NCBI GenBank assembly: GCA_029448655.1
Contig: JACCLO010000018.1
Coordinates: forward strand, 372,001-436,000
Direction: 5' to 3'
Length of the DNA stretch: 64,000 nt
Origin: Wolfiporia cocos
Taxonomy: Eukaryota > Basidiomycota > Agaricomycetes > Polyporales > Phaeolaceae
Part shown: piece after piece, positions 1-11,936 of the stretch
Numbering within the stretch: the first letter of the stretch is position 1
Layout: the number at the start of each line of letters is the position of its first letter
Notes under the pieces: model-generated
Seen by the model: only the letters and a program-made list of their open reading frames with translations
Database searches by the model: none
What the model was told of the DNA's origin: nothing
Program-made: the position numbers and the translations under genes

Positions 1-71
1 GACAATACCGTATGTCCTGATGTTTATATGTGGTGCCCCACAACACATGCGGCTATGGTGCGGGACACCTA

Positions 72-190
72 GTTACCGCCACTTTTGTACAACCAGAATA
101 GCACCTGGTCGTTTGGATCGACTTCTTGTTCTCCTCTCCAAGATGCTCCGTTTGCGTAGAGAATCAATCCTATCAGACAGCCTGCCCCGC
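72..190 (+). mobile_element. partial MITE relic, TA-type family
   Basis: The stretch begins with an inverted-repeat-like end (GTTACCGCCACTTTTGTACA) that closely resembles the left end of the complete MITE at 11937-12318 (GCTGCCGCTACTTTTGTACA). Similarity continues in patches to about 190, including the block around GATCGA and CAGACAG. No matching right end was found, so this is a decayed or truncated copy. The rest of 1-779 holds no gene I can support. It may include the missing first exon of the dynamin-like pseudogene, but no P-loop was recognisable. Confidence 0.4.
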
Positions 191-779
191 AGCCCAAAAT
201 TGACGAAGATACTTCCGAAGACGGCTCAAATCTGACCACATCTCAGATTTAGACACCCCACTCACCTCGGCTTGCCTGCGGCTCCACAAAGCGGCTAATT
301 CCTGAGACGGTGACTTGCGCAAGGCCAAACTTGAAGCTTCATATCTCGCCCATGCGTTAGACTCACCATGGGATAGAGAATTGCACGATATTTCGTCACA
401 TGTGGTTCCTGCCGACCATCAGATCTCAAAAAGTTTGGGGTCGCATTGTTCGAAGTCACGAAGATCCAGAACTAATGTGAGATCTGAAGCCGATGTAAGA
501 CCGGCCGCATGTGAATCGTATAGCCGAGTGGCTTCTTGCTCCACGATCCATAGAATATGCAATTGCTTACGTGCACACGAAACCAGAAGTGCAGCGCCCG
601 TTGTCTCCGTGCCCGTTCTGCATGACTTCTAGGGAGCCCAAGCGTGAGTCAGGCGTCCGTACGTATAGAGGCCATCAGGTGTCAGTATCAAGCCCACACT
701 AGAATCGTCTGTGACGTACTAAAGATTGATTCTGTTTTATGGCACAATCAATGTATGGCTTCAACCACATAGATTACAG

Positions 780-1701
780 TACCTCGCGATGCAGGTGCAT
801 ACACGCGCTGTCCCATGGGATGTCCCATGGGCTCGTCCTCAAGCTCATGGCGCTGCCAAATTCGCATCCGCTGGGAGTTCGAGCCGAACGGGCAGCGTGC
901 GGCGCGCGTCACTGAAATGCCATTCGGCGGAGTGATATGCGACAAGGCAGATGTGGAACTCATGCTGCGCCGCGCGCAGGCGGCCGTCTTGAATCCCAAA
1001 GTACCTGCAGAAAAGTTGCTGCAGCTGAGCTCAGAGGCATTGCAGAATCGCGCTGCAGAGAGGGCGCTACCATTCTGAAGAATGCTGTGTGCATTGATTT
1101 GTCTGGGCCGACGGTCACAGACTTGTCATTTGTGGGTCTACCAGGTACGGCTTGAGCATTTGTTATGTTTCGTAAGGCGCTTAGTCCGAAACAGGTATCA
1201 TACAGAACGCAGATTGGTTGAAGTTGAAATTTCACAACGATACAAATACACAGATGATATTAATATTGACAATCAAAAGGCCGCTAGACTAGCTAGATAA
1301 GTCGGCCAGACAGGTATCCGTATAATTGGTGCGTCTACATCCAGATGCATTGTTCCTTCTCAATAAGCAGTCTCTTACTCATCGTTCAGGCGTCCTCACC
1401 AAGCCCGACACCCTCCTCCCGGCGGGGGCGACTAAGTCGCGCGAGCTCTGGCTTGAAGTACTTGAAGACAGGAGTGCGGCTCACCGGCTTGCGCATGGTT
1501 ACTTCTGCACACGTCAACCAGACGATGCGGAGTGCGCCGCAGGTATTACTGCCGCAGAGGCACACGCGGCGGAGGCGCGCTTCTTCGCAACCACTAGCCC
1601 ATGGGAATCGCACCACTCATCAAAACCGCCTTGGAACGGAGAAGCTGGTGGATACGCTAAACGAGCTGTTGACCAGGTTGATTGTGGTGCGAGCAGTATA
1701 G
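780..1701 (+). pseudogene. dynamin-like large GTPase, broken N-terminal fragment
   Basis: Dynamin family GTPases are membrane-remodelling proteins. The fragment runs in family order. An exon starts after an AG acceptor at 779 with PRDAGAYTRCPM, the switch I region. A central stretch with DVELMLRRAQAAVLNP follows, then CIDLSGPTVTDLSFVGLPG around the G3 motif, where the usual DLPG reads GLPG. NQKAARLAR comes next, then the G4 motif TKPD at about 1398-1409, and finally HGYFCTRQPDDAE. The P-loop exon upstream is not recognisable. Lesions: a one-base frameshift near 1075, an in-frame stop at about 1298, and a frameshift near 1610 where the reading moves to another frame (THQNRLGTEKLV). A short tandem duplication gives CPMGCPMG. 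The match ends at about 1701, before the stalk region. Family assignment is firm; function is lost. Confidence 0.75.
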
Positions 1702-2869
1702 ATCCTTCTGCAGTACCAAGCGCAGTAGGCGTCGTGGCCCATACGCGATCGTGTGACCCACGCACGTCGCGTCGCGTCGCGTCGAACACGCGCACGCGCG
1801 CACCATGCGGCGCTAATTACAACTCTCGACAGTCTATAAGCCTGCTAAAGGCTGTTTCCATTACGTTCCACGCATGCAGATTATTCAGCGCGATTGTCTT
1901 GGTTTCAAGAAAATGAATCGGCCGTTGATCCTCATCCTGCCGCGATGCCAATCAATGGCGCGGGGTGGCTCAGCAGCGGAAAGCGGTACCGCTGGCATAT
2001 GATGCAGCTCTAGACAATCCATTCGCCAGTTCTGGGAGCGACAAAGCGATCCCGTACGTCGATCCTGCACCGGATCCTGTCGTAGCCAACTGGTAGGATC
2101 TATATACCGACCCCATGATCTTATGGTTCGAGCGCGGGACATCCACTGGCCTGTACCCCGCCTGGGCACGGGAATGTTTGAGCAGGAGACTCCATGACAA
2201 GGGCGCGGAGTCATCTAACTATGCCACAAAGTCGTAATTACAGAGCAGAAAACAGGGAAGAGGGACCGGAGTGACCTGTGACAGTGTCTCTCCGGATACG
2301 ATACATATGGAAGACAAAATGGTCACCAATACGGTGAATGTATCAGCATTTGACACTGAGCTCGCGCGAGATCTACCAAAGCCAAGCGCAGAACTCGACT
2401 AGATGCAACGGGACCGGCTTGACATTGATGTACAGGGCTTGGATGTCATGCATTCATGCATCATGTACCACATGTAATATCTGGGAAATTGTGGGTCGCT
2501 GCCTCTTAGTACAGCACGACAGCGTGCCGCTTCGTGTGCGCTGCCCTACGCACCTATTAGTACGTGCTGTGGCCAAATCATCCGACGATACGCAGCACAC
2601 CTGGTTTGCGTGTAAGCAGTCACAATACATTGAGGTGCGCAATTATACAAGAGTAATACATGTGCGTGCTACTGGGCTGTATGTAAGCATATTCAACGTG
2701 AGCATATTGATAGCAAAGCTACAAGTCTAAGCCAGTCCAAAGTACGAAGTCCTTCATCCATCCATGTCACAACATCGATAGCGTTAACCTGCGAGTAGCG
2801 CCCCGTCACGAAGCAGCCCTCGTGAGCGTCCGGTGAACCCGGGACATCCCAATGTGGAGGTCGATACAA
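1702..2869. other. no recognisable gene
   Basis: Several short open frames exist on both strands (for example 2338-2730 plus), but none shows a motif I recognise, a family pattern or a consistent splice structure. No terminal repeats were seen. It may be decayed exon or repeat sequence. Confidence 0.3.
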
Positions 2870-5455
2870 TCACCCCCTTCGCGCCCATTTGGCTTTGCGT
2901 TCATGCATCTCTCGAGGAGGCAAGAGTTCGCTCCAGTCCTTGGCCCGACGCTTCTTGCGCCGCGGCTCCGCACTATGCGAACCTGCAGCAGCACTTCCTG
3001 GGTCTGTGGTAAGCGAGCCTGCAGCGACGCTAGAAGACTCCGCACCAACATCGGTCTGTTGTGCAGACGACCGCGTTCGGCTGGGCTGCTTCCTCTTGGT
3101 CCCGCGGCCGCTAGCCTGGCTGCGGGTAGACTTCGCCTGGCCACCTCGTCCCGTGCCGCGCTTGGGGCGAGTCGGAGTCGACTCTGCATCCTGGGAGCCT
3201 TGAGGCTCGCTTGGCGAAGATGGAGCGCTACCATCACCAGCGGAAAGGGCAGATTCAGCTCTCTCCTTCCTGAGACGGCTGGATGTCCCAATAATGCCCG
3301 CACCCGCACCCGTCTTGATATCCATCCCACCGTCCGTCTCTGAATAGGGTGGCTTGAATGGAATCGCCACATCGTCCTCCGGCCATCCTTCCATCCCGAG
3401 CACCTCATCAAACACTTTGAGCATTGCATCGTACGTCAATGGTACCGGTGTTTGTGCGATATCCTCGACCATTTCGCCCTCCCAAACATAAACATAAGCT
3501 TTAAAGACCATTGACCGCAGCCTTTTGAGTAAATAACTAGGAGGGGCATTGTCCTTGACGGCAAACATTTTCTTGTAGAAGAGGCTCTCTTTCATCTTCT
3601 TGACTTGCTTTGGAGTGATTGCGCCGAAAATATCCGCGAACGCGCCTTTACCTTCCTTATGGTCATGGTTCGTGTGACGAAGCACGACTAGTGTTGCCGA
3701 AGTTCAGTTCAGAACCAAGGTTCAGAACCTGAACCGCCAGAACCGAACCTAGGTTCAAGTTCAGTCCAGGTCCGGTTCAGGGTAGGATGTCAGGGTTCGG
3801 TTCTTGGTTCAGGGGGGCCATGGGTACCCTTGAACCAGGTTCGAACCGGACTGAACCTTGAACCACTTAGCATTAACATATTCTTGGCAACTGCTGGTGG
3901 ATAAGCATAAATTACAATCATATTCTTGCCATCTTTGCTATAGTATTGTTGCAGTAAGCTATGGATAACTGGCTTCACCATGGCAAGCATCAGCACTCAT
4001 ATACTCCAGTCTCCCAATATGGTGAGAGCTCAACCCCATGCTGGAAGTACTGTGCTTTCTTTGGCACTGGGCTACATTCACTGCTGTCAGATGAAGTAAA
4101 AAATGTAGTTCACAATGTTTCACTTCATATCCATGAACCTAGGTTATATACAGAGCTGTCTAATAAGGTTTGTTATTGAGCTTTGCCTCAGGCTAATTCA
4201 CACTCATTCTGCTCACGGATTCTGATTACTGAACTGCTCAAATTTGCTGCCTTGAGTGATTATTGTGCATCAAAGTTATGTTTTACCACTGTAAAGAAGA
4301 CTAAGAGCCACTTTGGAATGTAGCAGCCCAATAGACACCAAATAGAGGCACTGCAGAACTTGAAGTTTGGTGTTGTCAGAAAAATATTTCTCTCTGGTTT
4401 CCCGGGCAGGTCAGGATGTGCCAGGATAGGTGAGGTGTTTGAGGGGTCAATGGCGAGCAATATACCTAGTAGACACGCAGCTTGTAGCGATCCAAACGGC
4501 GGCGGCACGTTGAATGGATCAGGAATGATAGAAATCGAATTAAAACATTGGTAACTGATTCCCTAAGTCCTGAGCGAACACCTCGAGCACAGCTCTTCGT
4601 CTAACTTCGTCTTGGCAGTAATCAATGTATTTTCTCGTATCTGCACGTCGCCTAAATACATAGAGAGCCATAAGGTTTTCTACAACATTTGGAGTGCCCT
4701 AAAATTTGAGTATGCACCCTACAAGCTAGACAAGTCAGAGACGAACCCTGAAACAGCGAGGATTGTCCTGTAATACAAGAAAATTATTCTACGAGACCGA
4801 TAGACCGTAGATCGGTGGTGTGTAGAGGTTAGAGAGAGAAGACATGGAAAAAGCTATAGGAAAGCAGTCGAGGTTGGGACAGACCTGTCTATGCTAGAGA
4901 GCCTAGAGAAATGTCGGATAGTACCTGTCTTTGACTAGATGAGCAGCCAGAGAGTGTCCGCGGGGCTTTTGCGATGTTTCAGATTGTGCGCAAGCCAGCG
5001 AAGGTTCACTGTGCGAGCACGATTGAGGTCGATCACGATCGGTAGAGCTGTGGCTAAACCGCCTCGGATAGGCATTCTGCCTACCAGCTGGCTTTCCGTG
5101 GTGCATTCTGCGTCATTTTGATGCGTGTTTGGTCGCGTCTCGGTGTTCTTACATGGTTCTAATGTCTATGGCACATTTATATTGCAGCACATTGGTTACT
5201 CCAGTGGACTCAATATTATTTTTACATACTAGAAAAGCAAGTCATTTAGTGGTTCGAACTAGGTTCGAACCATGAACCGAACCTGCTGAACCAGTTCAGC
5301 AGGTTCAGTCCAGGTTCAGGTTCAGGTTCAGGCTCCCTGCAGTCGGTTCAGTTCTAGGTTCAGCCCCAGACCCCCCTGAACCTGAACTGAACCGAACTTC
5401 GGCAACACTAAGCACGACCCAGACTAAAAGCCAAAAGAACGTCTCGTCCGCAGCT
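2870..5455 (-). pseudogene. FunK1-type kinase, C-terminal fragment split by a hAT element
   Basis: FunK1 kinases are a large fungus-specific protein-kinase-like family. Reading on the minus strand, about 5455-5411 encodes ADETFFWLLVWV and, after the hAT insertion at 3689-5410, 3688-2870 continues VLRHTNHDHKEGKG. Removing the insert and one copy of its 8-bp target duplication keeps a single frame. The motif corresponds to the (H)DLESFFWxLLWIVLRHT block late in the kinase domain, as seen in the intact gene at 26799-29443. VFDEVLGMEGWPEDD follows, then a Ser/Lys/Arg-rich tail with basic clusters such as KRKQPSRTR and PRRKKRRAKDW that could be nuclear signals. The N-lobe, catalytic loop and metal-binding motif are missing, because the fragment abuts transposase coding sequence near 5450. 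No kinase activity is possible from this piece. Confidence 0.7.
3689..5410. mobile_element. hAT-type DNA transposon 1, non-autonomous
   Basis: The ends are inverted repeats TAGTGTTGCCGAAGTTC at 3689 and its complement ending at 5410. The element is flanked by a perfect 8-bp direct repeat AGCACGAC (3681-3688 and 5411-5418). TAGNG ends with 8-bp duplications are diagnostic of hAT elements. Inside each end lies a 100-150-bp array built on GGTTC/GAACC. The interior, about 1.4 kb, is patchy and AT-richer and shows no convincing transposase frame, so the copy is probably non-autonomous. It interrupts the FunK1 fragment. Confidence 0.85.
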
Positions 5456-8400
5456 GAACTTCACGGCTGTCCGTGCTAGATTTTGATTCGAAGGAGAGGA
5501 TGTCGTTGAGCAGCGTGCCCTGAGAATATGTGCCGTAGCTGGCTTTGAACGCCGATACTAGGCGTTCCAAAGGTGCAGGGAGAGAGTATTCATGGACGAG
5601 GCTGCGCAGACGCTGAGACATACAAAATCGCTCGTACATCGTCTTTTCAAGTTGTCCTGGCATCGAGTTCTGAGCGGATATGAAGCTGAAGACGGTGCAC
5701 ACATACCGAAAAGATGGTTTGTGTTGATCTGTTGAAGCATGTGATTTGTTCGCTCAAAAACGAAGGCCCAGGTAGAATGTGTGGGGCCAAACTTGCCCAT
5801 CTGTTCGACGAGATGGGCTGATATGCGCTGGGTGGGAGACAACGAGTGCCCTGGGAACAAGGTCACCAACTGATTTAGATACCGCATATAGTGATGCTGG
5901 AACGTCTGGATTCGCTCGCCTGACGAAGTCCGCATCGTAGCCATGGTGCACGCAGTAACAAGATCCATATAGTTTACCAGTAGCTGATGAAGGCGATCGG
6001 TCTCATCAAGAGGTCCCCAGAGTCGAATCAACATAATGACAAGGTGAACGCTGCAAAATGTGCACCATTGGTCAGCAGAGATTTTGCCATGACGCCCATC
6101 GCCAATATGGTGGGGAGCGGGGGGTAGCCATGTAGGCAGCACGGTGAGTTCCATGTCATCCCACACGGCCCGCAGTCGATCTCTTCCCAACACTTTGGCC
6201 CGCTTTACTGTGGAACGTGCCTTGCGGGAGGCAGCCAGACGACCACTATTGGGCACAATGAGTTCGCCGGACGGTGAGGTCAGGCCTTGCTGCAATCGCT
6301 GAAAACAAATGACTCTAGCTGACTCGTTGCAAAAGTGTGAGGTCTTTCTTACCCAATCAGCTAGAAGCTCACATAGCTGCTTCTTGTTCAGTCGCTGGAG
6401 AGTGTCTCTCTGCTGATCTGGCCATTTATTCATGCATAATTCGACCAATGTTCTTTTGGTTAGTTCCAGCAGCGACTGAGTGCTGGGTGCAGCCTCAAGG
6501 AAATCCAATGCAATGTGGAGCTGCTCTTCGTCCATATCTGTGCTGGCATGCACTTCTGCGACCTTTGGTAGTTCGCCATCTTTGGCTTTGACAAGCAGCC
6601 TACCGTCCTCGCTAAACCAGCCGGTCGAGACACGCTGGAAGAACCGAAGCCCTATCATTCTAGCGGTCACGAATTGAGGCAAAGACAGAACGCACATAAT
6701 CAAGGAGCCGCTTGACCAGTCGCTCTTTCCGACCGGAGTACTTCAGGCCCTTGTCCCTGGCCAAAACTCGCAGAGTCGATTTAGGTAAGCGCTGCAATGC
6801 TGTTTTTGAGCCCTCACGGAATATTCGCACCGCATCCTTCATGTCAGCGTCCGTCGGTGTAGTATTCGTCGACCTCACGTTCGGTTCTATCTCTGTTCCA
6901 TCACCATCCCGGAATTTGACGTCCATACCCCATATCGTCCGGCAATGCCGCTTGAGGTTATTGAGAAACATGGCATGCATCGTATCGAGAATTGTGAACG
7001 TCGTAGGATCCCAATACGGAAGGCGCAGTAACTCGGAATAGCGAACACCGTGGCTTTCAAAAATTTCCTCACGTTCACGCTCCGATTCAGCATCGCGCCA
7101 CTTCATTGCCCAGTGTCTGTGATCAGCGTGATCACGATGGCCCCAAGTTGAGCGGTTGATGTCATCTATGTTATCCAGGTGCAGCTGGCAAAATGAGCAG
7201 AAGAATTTGAGGCAGGAGAAGCCGGCAAATCCAGCCATCTGTCGAGCAGCGGGTAGATCACATACAAGGGGGATCGCCGCACATCGTGCTCGACGGCCAT
7301 TGGGGTAAGTAGGGGTCCTAGTGTACCAGATGCCGGGTCCCCAGCAGTCAAGAAGGTCGTCGATGAGAGGTCGAAGTAGGTGGTTAATCTCGTGTAGAGA
7401 AGGTTTAGATGGTCCAGGGATGATGCCCGCAAGGAACATGTTCTCGACACGGTATCTGTGCCCTGGTGGAAGGTTGAGACACACCATGTAGATAGCTCCC
7501 GTGGAAACCTGCTTTCCCGCCGCCTTCGAGTAGAACGGATTAAAGCCGTCCATAGCAAGGCTGAACGCATATCGACCTTCGCCACTGTCTCCCGTCGCAA
7601 ATATAGTTCCATCTGGGGCCCTAAAGTTCCGCATCACCTCTCCATCCCATACGTCTCGCATGATTCCATCATCGTGCAATGTAGACTCGGAAAAGACGTC
7701 GCGATTCAGGAGGGCTTCCATCCCTGGTCGACACAAGAGTTCTCCAAGCCATTCCTTGAAGTCATGGTAATGATAACAACGTCTGGGGAAAGTGACGATC
7801 TTGCCCTTGACTGTCTGTCGTTTTCTCAACTTGCCGCCACACGTCGGACTCGTTGATGTGTCACGATGTGTGCAGAGCTCTGGATATGAGTCCATGGAGT
7901 ACAGCGCAAAGCATCGAGGACAGCAGACAAACGTCTTTGTTGTTGGTTGCAAGTCGAGAGACCTCACCACATGGCGAGCATCTCCGGGGATTGTCGTAAG
8001 GATCCGCTGAGCCACCAGCGAATTGTTGCCCGAGAAAGAAAACGACATCTCGACGATGAGTCGTAAGCAGGCGAGTGTGAAATTGCAATCCGCGATGGGC
8101 ATGCCACACATGAGGAAGAGCACTGCCACCAGAACGTAACACGCGACACAAATCGCGTCTAGGTTGCGCAGAGACGATCGAAAATGTCGATCTGCGTTTC
8201 CCTGTAAATCATATCAAGACGACAAGTCTTGATGACGACGCACCTGTGTAGATCCAGTTCTGTTTGTTTGCGGTTTCTGACTGGGGTGCGATGTTGGAAT
8301 CGTTGGGGCTGACGAAGGCGTGCTGCATCTCCCATGCGCTACGCTTCAAGCCCTGTATACGAGCCCACTCCACCATCACCTCCTCGTGGAGTGAAGTCCT

Positions 8401-9099
8401 GGCAATGCGAAGGACGTCGACATTCCGCCCGTTGAAAGCCTCGACTTGGGATAGGACTCCCAATAGCCATCGCTCATATTCCAGGACTGGCACATTTTCA
8501 GGGACTCCATATCGCAACGCCGGAACTACCGAATTAGACCCGATGTCATCTGCCGCGCGATCGCTGCTAGCGTGTGATGTGTCGAGGGATGGCAGCGAGA
8601 ACACAAGATTATCCATCGAAATGTCTTGACGACGTTGCTGCTGGAACATAGACCGAATGCGTGCGATTTTGACAAGTCCTTTGGAGACCCTGGACGCTAT
8701 CTTCTTTGGGCCAGTCGATTTCCTGGGCTGTGGGTTTGGATCTGAGGCTGTCGCTGAATTCGGCAAGACTTCGGCGTCCGTAAATCCTGAGGGGCAATTC
8801 GAGTCCTTATTTGAATTGAGCTGTTGAGATTCAACGCCGCGGGAAGTGTCATACATGTCTGCAGAAAGTCCACTGTCAAGTGAAAAGGCTGGAAGCTCCA
8901 CGTCCATGCTACAGTGATCGCTGGGGTTTCCCTGTAAATATTGATTGAGAACGGAATGTAGGTAGCAGGATGCTGCTGCTGACTTGAAACTACTAAGCTG
9001 GGGCGTACGCACCTCCTCCTGTGTGTTTATGCTGCGAACTCCCGGAGGCATAGCCTCACGCCACGTGTAGTTCCTCAGATCATCCTTCCGATGCTGCTG
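5424..9099 (-). pseudogene. Tnp2-like (CACTA/EnSpm-type) transposase, ends missing
   Basis: This is a multi-exon minus-strand gene. A disordered N-terminal region lies within about 9060-8230. A core exon (about 8146-6696) carries the zinc-binding CCPRCFALY region, a DGFNPF motif that probably holds the first catalytic Asp, LNLPPGHRYRVENMFLAGI with IPGPSKPS, CDLPAARQMAGF and a CSFC knuckle. The C-terminal exons carry VKAKDGELP, SADQWCTFC, LIRLWGPLD, FERTNHMLQQINTN and QLEKTMYERFC. This order matches basidiomycete Tnp2-like transposases. Introns fit at 6660-6695, about 6303-6350 and about 5655-5704, with GT/AG ends. The 5' junction near 8210-8235 does not splice cleanly and the usual N-terminal zinc region is absent, cut by the repeat starting at 9100. 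The 3' end runs into FunK1 sequence. Probably inactive. Confidence 0.65.
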
Positions 9100-11070
9100 C
9101 ATCAGCAAAATGCGAACCCTCATATCTAGTCCGTTAACCATTGTAGATCCTAGCTCAGTAGATATACGTAGATATGAGAAGATACTACATGCGGGGTAAT
9201 GGCAGGATCAACAAGGACCAAAAAAGTATCTGCAGGATCAAAGAGGACCGAAATGATATTTGTAGGATCAAAGAGGACTGAAGTGTTATTTACAGGATCA
9301 AAGAAGACGGAAGTATTATTTGTAGGATCAACAAGGACGGAAATCTTAATTGCAGGATTAACCGGGACGGAAATATTAATCGCAGGATCAATGAGGATGA
9401 GAATATTGATATAAATGGCAGGATAAATGCGGACGGGGATGTGAATGGCACGATCAAGTTGCACACTTTTACTTATTTACAGCATGTGTATTCGAGCATA
9501 GCCGTAGCTAGCCTCTTCAGAAAGCACGCAAAACAATACTAAGTAAATGAACCCATACACCACAAGTCAGTAATATTGCAGCCACCAGCAGTAAACGCTA
9601 AACGGTAATGTTGAGACATTGAACATTGAATACATTGAAAAAGGAGGGCATCGGCGTGCAGCGGGGCGGCGTCCGGGCATGACGCGGTTCCCATCCAATT
9701 TAGTAGGTCCCCTGCTTGATTTGGCAACACCTTTCGTCATACTTTGAAGCCTGTCATTCGTTTGGGCGGCTCTTGAATTTTGTCCATAGTATTATAAAGG
9801 CGCTGTGCTTGCCCTTGTCCTCCTTGACCTCGCTCAGAACCCACTTCTTCGCCGCCGTTCAGGCCCCCCTGCAGCAGTCTTTGTCACGCCCTCCTTCTGA
9901 CAAGATTTGTACGTACTTCCCTATGCTCGCACCGCTGTAAGTTGTGCCAAATGCCTCGTGAGCACTGTCTAGCATCGTCTGTATCGCGCCACTTGGTGCC
10001 TTCGCATGCGCTCTGGCCGACTGCTTGCAGTCCTCACTGTTGCGACCACAAAGCATATTGTGGTTACCGTCGGTCACAACACAATGCCGACGCCGTCTTT
10101 GATCCCCAGGAAGTGACTGCTGACATCGGTGACAATGTCGTCTTCAGCCAGTTCTTATTCATAAGCTGCTTTTCTCCCAGTAGTAGACTAATTTCCGCTC
10201 CGATAATGCGCATATATTGACCCATATCGTCCCTGACATGCAGGTGCATAATGTACCAGTCACTCTAGAATATGCTGGCGTCTCTTGGTGAGCTCAAATA
10301 GTTTACATCTGGGGGTTCTCATGACGAGGTACGTTTTCTGCCCAATTTTCTCGCTGAGTATGAAGCTCAACTTTCTGGGCCTGCGCCAATGTGGAGATCA
10401 CCGCCATGTGCGCGGACGTGGGCATTGAACGTTGACATCCCATATGACCGCCTCAGCGAGCTGTCTCAATAAGACGTGCGCTGGCGGACATACACGTAGG
10501 TTTTCATTCCCATCCTCACTCCCACGTGTACGCTGCTCATGTAATGCAACGCACCAGTGCACGCAAGTCCTTCCGCTATCTGTACCGATTTGTGGCGTGA
10601 GCGGTACATGTTGACGTTGATGCTCGAGGCTACTGACTGACGTTCTCTAGTAGTTCTTTTGTGGCCCCTTCTGTCAGTTACTGTTGCTACAGATGTCATT
10701 GTATTCATGCGCGCATACTCTGAATATAATCAAGTTTCATTAGCACTACATTGAATGAATATGATATATTTGCCTCGGGTGCTGTTACTGCCTTCCTAGG
10801 CCTGGCGACCACTATTGTGCAGTCCTCGCAATAGCAAGGACCTCAGATAAAGTCCTCGCAATAGTGAGGGCCTCATGTGAGGTCCTTGCAATAGCATGGG
10901 CCTGGGCGCCGCGTCCTTGCAAGAACGCGCCCCTTGGGCGCTGGGTATTGCGCGGACCTGCTACCATAAGGGGGTTATACATGACTATATCGGTCCGCCT
11001 ACATTTACAGGACCTGCTAGGTATATCTACGTAGATATGAGTATATCTACGATCTCGCACTTCGCTGATG
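9100..11070. mobile_element. unclassified TIR element, copy 1
   Basis: The element is bounded by short inverted ends CATCAGCAAAATGCGA (9100) and the complement of CATCAGCGAAGTGCGA (ending 11070). Each end is followed inward by TAGATATAC/ACGTAGATAT palindromic blocks. Copy 2 at 20919-22851 matches it end to end in order: left end, 30-bp minisatellite, a TTGGTAAGTCC-like block, a TATA-like stretch, GTCCTTGCAATAG repeats near the right, and a GGTATATCTACG block. The length is 1,971 bp. No transposase was recognised and no clear target duplication. It abuts the truncated 5' end of the Tnp2-like gene. Confidence 0.6.
9202..9458 (+). repeat. 30-bp minisatellite, about 8 units
   Basis: Imperfect 30-bp units start GCAGGATCAANNAGGAC, followed by an A/T-rich half. 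The first units are exactly 30 bp and a later unit carries a 6-bp insertion. Because 30 is a multiple of three, the plus strand stays open and would read a degenerate decapeptide (AGSKRTEVLF-like); translation is not implied. The same array, shorter, is in the sister element at 21021-21187. Confidence 0.85.
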
Positions 11071-11936
11071 TGATATTCAACTTTAGATACATAACGACCT
11101 CGCAATGGTTGTGACGACGACGAACTCGCCACCCGTTGGGAACAGCTGTGCGAGGTACATCTACAAAGACGTTCTGCTCGGCGAGTGGTACCGCTCTTGG
11201 AAAACATCTGAAGTGGCCCGATGTTCACTGATGCCTACAATCGTCACCGGCCACTGCAACCGCTTTGCACGATGTGCTCAGAAGAAGTGGGGGGGAGGAG
11301 CGCAATGTGAGGCGCGTAAATAGCAAATGACCATTGGCCAACCTGAGTCGCGGCTATGGTCCGGCTCAGCCCGCGCCGATGGACCGGGCCATGCCTCCAA
11401 CATAGAGCTATTACATCCATACATACATCTCACCGAATTGCAAGCTCATCCGGCCCAGCGTTCCGCAAATCAGTCGAGGGCGGGAAATCAGATTGGACAA
11501 GGATGGTAAATAATCTAGCTGAATTCGCAGAACGGCTTGTTCATTTCTCACCTATACTGTTCACTTCCGGCTAAGTCGTTCCCATATTGGGGGCATCACC
11601 TGACTTAGCCCTCGTGCTTACAATGTAAATGCATCCGCTCCCGAGTGCAGCGGCTATAATGACTGTGAAGATCGTCGCCGGTAAGCCGAGACCCTGCCCG
11701 AAGGGGCCGTCCCAGTCCGCAGGGAGGGTAAGCGTTGTGAGGGTCGCCGGGACAGTGACGTTAACGCCCGCACAGGCAGTCGCGTAGGCTGATATATAAT
11801 GTGTCACTCGTGACCAGACGGTAAACACCGGCGGAGTTTTAATATATGAGGGCTCGCGCGGTGTATAACGTCTGGTACTTAGGTGATCGTGAATTGTCAC
11901 GCTCGCGTTGCGACGCGTCTAGAGATTAACACGCTA
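11071..11936. other. no confident gene; one hydrophobic minus-strand frame
   Basis: A minus-strand frame at 11900-11571 contains one hydrophobic, membrane-spanning-like stretch (LPATIFTVIIAAALGSGCIY) followed by a basic residue cluster. It could be the last exon of a membrane protein whose other exons are lost. A 72-codon plus frame at 11105-11323 has no recognisable motif. I cannot assign either. Confidence 0.2.

Noticed and set aside
1326..1916. 196-codon plus-strand ORF read as a standalone gene
   Set aside because: Its first two thirds are dynamin-like and the last third is unrelated read-through after a frameshift; it is part of the pseudogene.
2852..3343. Long plus-strand ORFs at 2852-3343 and 2889-3203
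   Set aside because: They are antisense shadows of the GC-rich FunK1 C-terminal tail and have no motif of their own.
5558..8129. Two independent genes (5558-6703 and 6660-8129, minus strand)
   Set aside because: A 36-nt intron at 6660-6695 joins them in the order expected for one Tnp2-like transposase.
9202..9458. CRISPR-like array
   Set aside because: Units are contiguous 30-bp tandem repeats without spacers, in a eukaryotic genome; it is a minisatellite.
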